This document shows, one piece after another, positions 9,301-10,500 of a stretch of 10,500 nt of DNA. The translations under genes were made by a program, and so were the position numbers. Below the pieces are notes generated by a model. It saw only the letters and a list, made by a program, of their open reading frames with translations, did not search any database and was not told where the DNA came from. Numbering within the stretch: position 1 is the stretch's first letter; each line of letters begins with the position of its first letter. Source of the stretch: Elusimicrobiota bacterium (GTDB lineage: Bacteria; CAYTYR01; UBA6262); contig PMCA01000019.1 in the NCBI GenBank assembly GCA_003153935.1, positions 36,966-47,465 of the forward strand, given 5' to 3'.

Positions 9301-10500
9301 GACTAACACGGTTTATACGGACCAATTCGGTCTCGACCAGGAAGGCTCGCATGTCATCTACTATTCTGCGAGTGATAAACTCGGCAATGTCTCCTCTGAG
9401 AAAAATTACCAGGTACAGGTTGATACTACCGCGCCGGTAACTTCCTGGTTGATAACTGATACAAGTTACCAGGTGACAGAAGGAACAAACACCTACGTCA
9501 ACAGTCACAGCACTTTCACCGTCACCGCCCAGGATATCTTATCTAATAATGTTTCTTCAGGTGTAAAAGAGATGAAGTACCAGATTGGAGATAGCGCATG
9601 GCAGGTAGTAACGTCGAGCACGCAAGCTGTCTCATTGTCTGATATTTCCGACGGCGCGCATATTATTAAATATCATTCGTCAGATAATGTCAATAATACT
9701 GAGGATGATAAAACATATACGGCGATATTTGACGGCACTGCGCCACAGGTATTGACCACGTTCCCGGCCAACAATGCACGGATGAAAGCTAAACAGGCCG
9801 CGCCGGTGAAGATAGCTTTCTCAGAACCTGTGAAATGCGCGGACTGGACTAAAGCCATAACTATCAAGGCAGACAAGAACAACGCTAATAGGGATTTCAC
9901 GATTAAATACGACTCGAGCACTTTGACTTTAACCATAGACGGCAAATTGAAGAACAATGCGGCTTATGAAATAACTATGAACGGCAATATTACGGATAGG
10001 GTCAAGAACCAGTTGGCTGATTATACCTTAAAGTTCCAGACCATGATCGATGCTAAAGCAGGCGGGACGATTACCGATGAAGCCACAGGATTAACTCTGA
10101 TCATTCCACCGAACGCTCTGCCCTGCGACGGTTACTTTGAGATTGCCCAGATCGACCAGGTCAACCCGCCTAGGTTACCCAAGCCACTGCAATGGCTCTT
10201 TGATGGTAGGAAGGCGTATCAGATAATCCTGCGTGATGAGCAGGGCAATATTGTGCAGGAGCAGTTAAAACAAGCTTTCAAGCTCGTGTTCATACTTAAT
10301 AACCAGTGGATCGCCTCGGCATTGGGTCAGCAACCGGTAGACCATGAGGGCATTAAAGTTTACCAGGTGGGTAGCATAAATGAAGCAGTAACAGACCAGA
10401 ACAGCCAACTCATCAGCTACAACGCGCAGAACAGCACTTTGCCGGCACCAGTGCTGTTATCGTCAGCCAGCTATGATTCCGCGGCAGAGTCCATCACCGT
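2..10500 (+). CDS. Giant multidomain surface/secreted protein, internal fragment (both ends missing)
   Basis: A single uninterrupted frame covers the window: 3,499 codons with no stop, which cannot be chance at this base composition. Translation gives a Ser/Thr/Asn/Gly/Tyr-rich, Cys-poor protein (about 26 Cys by my count) with no long hydrophobic stretch, so no membrane segment lies in this part. Recognisable modules in order are a possible amidotransferase-like tail, CARDB/Ig-like repeats, propeller blades, a discoidin domain, more propeller blades, more Ig-like repeats, three OmpL47-type modules, a Big_5-type domain and a ZU5-like module. These families are typical of exported bacterial proteins. 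The likely role is adhesion or ligand binding outside the cell; that is inference. Any signal peptide must lie upstream and any surface anchor or secretion-sorting domain downstream. No frameshift is needed anywhere, so the gene looks intact. No specific gene name is recognisable and neighbouring genes are unknown. Confidence 0.95.
344..4009 (+). other. Domain array 1: about eleven CARDB/Ig-like repeats plus the first part of a twelfth
   Basis: Residues 115-1336 hold a repeating beta-sandwich unit. Each begins with a strand of the type 'Y.PGES..I.....KN.G', then a middle strand often reading 'D.nG..IW', and ends with 'LP..L..G.Y.L...Y......F.I'. Unit starts fall at about bases 377, 743, 1055, 1359, 1661, 1974, 2318, 2663, 2975, 3275, 3587 and 3890, a spacing near 300-345 bases. 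Clear anchors are FKISNIS, IKLYNNG, MKVRNEGG, ADFQNVGGG, ILVKNVGSN, SRILNTGQ and IDIKNDGG. The 'N-x-G' after a beta strand is characteristic of CARDB and related domains that pack end to end into stalks. The units have diverged strongly, so there is almost no DNA-level repetition. The last unit (from 3890) stops after its first strands, where the propeller begins. Individual family assignment of each unit is uncertain; the repeat itself is clear. Confidence 0.75.
1530..1553 (+). repeat. Perfect 12-bp tandem duplication (2 copies)
   Basis: The 12-mer AAATACCCTTGC occurs twice head to tail (1530-1541 and 1542-1553). Its length is a multiple of three, so the frame is kept, and it encodes the repeated tetrapeptide in I-P-L-Q-I-P-L inside the fourth Ig-like unit. 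It looks like a small recent slippage duplication in an otherwise strongly diverged array. Confidence 0.85.
4010..5311 (+). other. Domain: beta-propeller blades 1-10 (Reg_prop/Kelch-like Trp repeats)
   Basis: Residues 1337-1770 carry ten copies of a blade motif of the form 'I...DG..(I/V)W(L/V/F)....G(L/I)..YDK.T..W..F'. The marker Trp codons start at bases 4076, 4205, 4358, 4520, 4628, 4739, 4871, 4997, 5114 and 5228, giving blades of 36-54 residues. Good examples are YVWVGANNGLQRYDR (blade 7) and FVWVGTDAGISKYDK (blade 8), joined by TTADGLLSNYIKSIVID, which closely resembles the two-component-regulator propeller repeat (Reg_prop). The region starts with a lone outer strand, EEWTNY, as expected when the first and last strands close the ring. 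Propellers of this kind normally bind ligands or partner proteins; no catalytic residues are evident. Confidence 0.8.
4829..4842 (+). repeat. 14-bp direct repeat, copy A (blade 7)
   Basis: AATAGTTACGGTAA is identical to bases 6107-6120 and lies in the same reading frame, encoding N-S-Y-G-N just before the Trp strand of blade 7. The partner lies in the corresponding place before blade 14, exactly seven blades later. This is consistent with block duplication, although a 14-base match alone is weak evidence. Confidence 0.5.
5312..5701 (+). other. Domain: discoidin / F5/8 type C (CBM32-like) domain
   Basis: Residues 1771-1900 (about 130 residues, close to the usual 130-150) show the family landmarks. 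The domain opens with ANLALNKPATASST, followed by PSKAFDGDGGTRWSS, which is the standard 'A.DGd..TRWss' motif, then EWLQVDLGSAKSVDQIKF, then FKIEYSNDASNWITAY, and closes with ARYWRYTGIKR and WEFEIYGI. In this family the fold is a jelly-roll beta sandwich whose loops bind carbohydrates, as in CBM32, or lipids and proteins. It sits between propeller blades 10 and 11 rather than at the end of the propeller region. The ligand cannot be predicted from the loops. It is the most confidently identified module in the window. Confidence 0.92.
5702..6358 (+). other. Domain: beta-propeller blades 11-15
   Basis: Residues 1901-2119 resume the propeller pattern immediately after the discoidin domain, with an outer strand 'EKTGKLAEFVVPGGIKDMV' leading into NLWFLYMD. 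The marker Trp codons start at bases 5780, 5915, 6026, 6164 and 6317. Blades read NLWFLYMD, EIWAISPN, YIWYIDPA, TIWIETGF and YVWFLGDNGVSRF. The linker before blade 15, WTIYTPQDGLIPGSINSIVN, mirrors the one before blade 8 (WKSFTTADGLLSNYIKSIVI). The last blade runs straight into a strand, KGAVVWQK, that looks like part of an Ig-like unit. With blades 1-10 the total is fifteen markers, compatible with two seven-bladed rings plus one shared or closing blade, but the true ring closure cannot be decided from sequence. Confidence 0.75.
6107..6120 (+). repeat. 14-bp direct repeat, copy B (blade 14)
   Basis: This is the second copy of AATAGTTACGGTAA (first at 4829-4842), in frame and encoding N-S-Y-G-N ahead of the Trp strand of blade 14. 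The surrounding protein also resembles the region of blade 7, including the following 'W..(F/Y)T..DGL' segment. Confidence 0.5.
6359..6535 (+). other. Domain fragment: second part of an Ig-like unit, after the propeller
   Basis: Residues 2120-2178 lack the opening 'Y.PGE...KN.G' strands of an Ig-like unit but show its later half: the middle strand GAVVWQKQL, a linker (VSGVSSLDINELIGQL), the 'G.(Y/F)' strand GETGKFYIEGCAKNQSG, and the closing strand NSFYITK. This matches the ends of the units in array 1 (for example, GNICWTGQKNFTNL followed by FGTYKLVYECLFEG). Together with the half unit at 3890-4009 it would make one complete Ig-like domain split by the propeller/discoidin region. This is inference from pattern matching by eye. 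Confidence 0.5.
6536..8872 (+). other. Domain array 2: about eight CARDB/Ig-like repeats
   Basis: Residues 2179-2957 continue the beta-sandwich repeats, with unit starts near bases 6548, 6830, 7103, 7403, 7700, 8010, 8306 and 8567, a spacing of about 270-310 bases. The anchors are better conserved than in array 1: ISGEVVNNGLTDE, LGILVKNTGLVK, ISIVNKGSAD, INVNAKNTGANE, VKVKNTGPVE and LYLTNTGSLN. Several units start with 'FDK.(S/L)Y..GE', as in FNTDKKLYKTGEPI and SFDKQSYAEGETAH, a form shared by CARDB-type and macroglobulin-like (MG2) domains. The last two units (from 8306 and 8567) lack the clear 'N-T-G' and are more diverged. The array is probably a rigid or semi-rigid stalk between the propeller head and the C-terminal modules. 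Confidence 0.75.
8873..9163 (+). other. Domain: OmpL47-type Ig-like module 1
   Basis: Residues 2958-3054 open with DTTPPES, then a strand NSYYVSPSSFTITSND, then SGVDYLEYAVDN, then LADGPHFVKYHAVDKLGNIE and the closing FTID. The order 'D..PP', 'SGV..(I/L)(E/Y)Y.(V/I)D', 'DG.H.(V/I).Y.(A/S).D..GN.E' and final Asp is the signature of the OmpL47-type beta-barrel/Ig-like repeat found in many bacterial surface proteins, often in tandem near other Ig modules. Function is structural or adhesive. Confidence 0.82.
9164..9424 (+). other. Domain: OmpL47-type Ig-like module 2
   Basis: Residues 3055-3141 repeat the pattern in a shorter form: GNPPDAKIQVLG, then KIQLSATDNGSGVDKITYRVD, then QEGSHVIYYSASDKLGNVSSE and the closing VQVD. 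It is about 10 residues shorter than module 1, mainly in the first loop. 'DKLGN' is shared exactly with module 1. Confidence 0.82.
9425..9733 (+). other. Domain: OmpL47-type Ig-like module 3
   Basis: Residues 3142-3244 are the third tandem copy: TTAPVTSWLI, then HSTFTVTAQDI, then SSGVKEMKYQIGDSAW, then ISDGAHIIKYHSSDNVNNTED, closing with FDG. The usual 'D..GN.E' turn is altered to D-N-V-N-N-T-E, and there is a small insert between 'QDI' and 'SGV'. It leads directly into the Big_5-type domain. Confidence 0.78.
9734..10042 (+). other. Domain: Big_5-type Ig-like domain
   Basis: Residues 3245-3347 (about 103 residues) show GTAPQVLTTFPANNARM, then PVKIAFSEPVKCADW, then STLTLTIDGKLKNNAAYEIT, then ITDRVKNQLADYTLKFQT. 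The order 'P.V....P.n.......i...FsepV', 'L.....Y.v.l...i.D..gN.l....F.T' is the standard profile of Big_5 (bacterial Ig-like domain 5). Such domains occur in tandem in secreted enzymes and adhesins. No catalytic role is expected. Confidence 0.85.
10055..10500 (+). other. Domain: ZU5-like module, truncated by the window end
   Basis: Residues 3352-3499 begin KAGGTITDEATGLTLIIPPN followed by ALPCDGYFEIAQID. 'GG.(I/V)......L.(I/V)PPGAL....' is the opening of ZU5-like and related modules that often come before the C-terminal sorting region in giant surface proteins. Further on come AYQIILRDEQGNIVQEQLKQ and FKLVFIL, then IKVYQVGSIN and a short strand ending in SYDSAAESIT at the window edge. The Gly of PPGAL is Asn here. 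The rest of the domain, and whatever follows, is outside the window. Confidence 0.6.

Noticed and set aside
1-10500. CRISPR array, tRNA/rRNA, insertion sequence, or phage-type repeat
   Set aside because: No regularly spaced identical repeats, cloverleaf-like segments, terminal inverted repeats or transposase motifs were seen. The periodic structure is at protein level only.

Overview
The whole window is the inside of one very large protein-coding gene on the + strand. Frame 2 (codons starting at base 2) can be read for 3,499 consecutive codons, from base 2 to base 10498, without a stop. Neither the start nor the stop codon is present, so the protein is longer than 3,499 residues. I saw no intergenic DNA, RNA gene, promoter, terminator, mobile element or CRISPR array. 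Alternative-frame and minus-strand ORFs (the longest about 130 codons) lie inside this frame and look like shadows.

The protein reads as a secreted or cell-surface mosaic made almost entirely of beta-rich modules. In order: (1) the tail of an alpha/beta-looking domain, possibly glutamine-amidotransferase-like, residues 1-114; (2) about eleven complete Ig-like/CARDB-type repeats of roughly 104 residues, plus the first part of a twelfth, residues 115-1336; (3) a run of Trp-marked beta-propeller blades, ten before and five after a discoidin (F5/8 type C) domain, residues 1337-2119; (4) what looks like the second part of the interrupted Ig-like unit, residues 2120-2178; (5) about eight more Ig-like units of roughly 97 residues, residues 2179-2957; (6) three OmpL47-type Ig-like modules, residues 2958-3244; (7) a Big_5-type Ig-like domain, residues 3245-3347; (8) a ZU5-like module that runs off the window, from residue 3352.

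The likely overall role is an extended adhesive or ligand-binding surface fibre. The Ig-like arrays would act as a stalk, and the propellers plus discoidin domain as a binding head, probably for a glycan or protein. This is inferred from domain families; no enzyme active site is visible.

The organism is bacterial, fairly AT-rich, and uses the standard code in this stretch (Trp always TGG, no in-frame TGA). The mix of CARDB-like, propeller, discoidin, OmpL47, Big_5 and ZU5-like modules in one giant polypeptide recalls uncultured lineages such as Omnitrophota or Elusimicrobiota, where giant genes are known. That assignment is a guess from architecture only.

The most interesting observations are the nested architecture (discoidin within propeller blades, and propellers within an Ig-like unit) and sequence echoes suggesting that the propeller arose by duplication of a seven-blade block.
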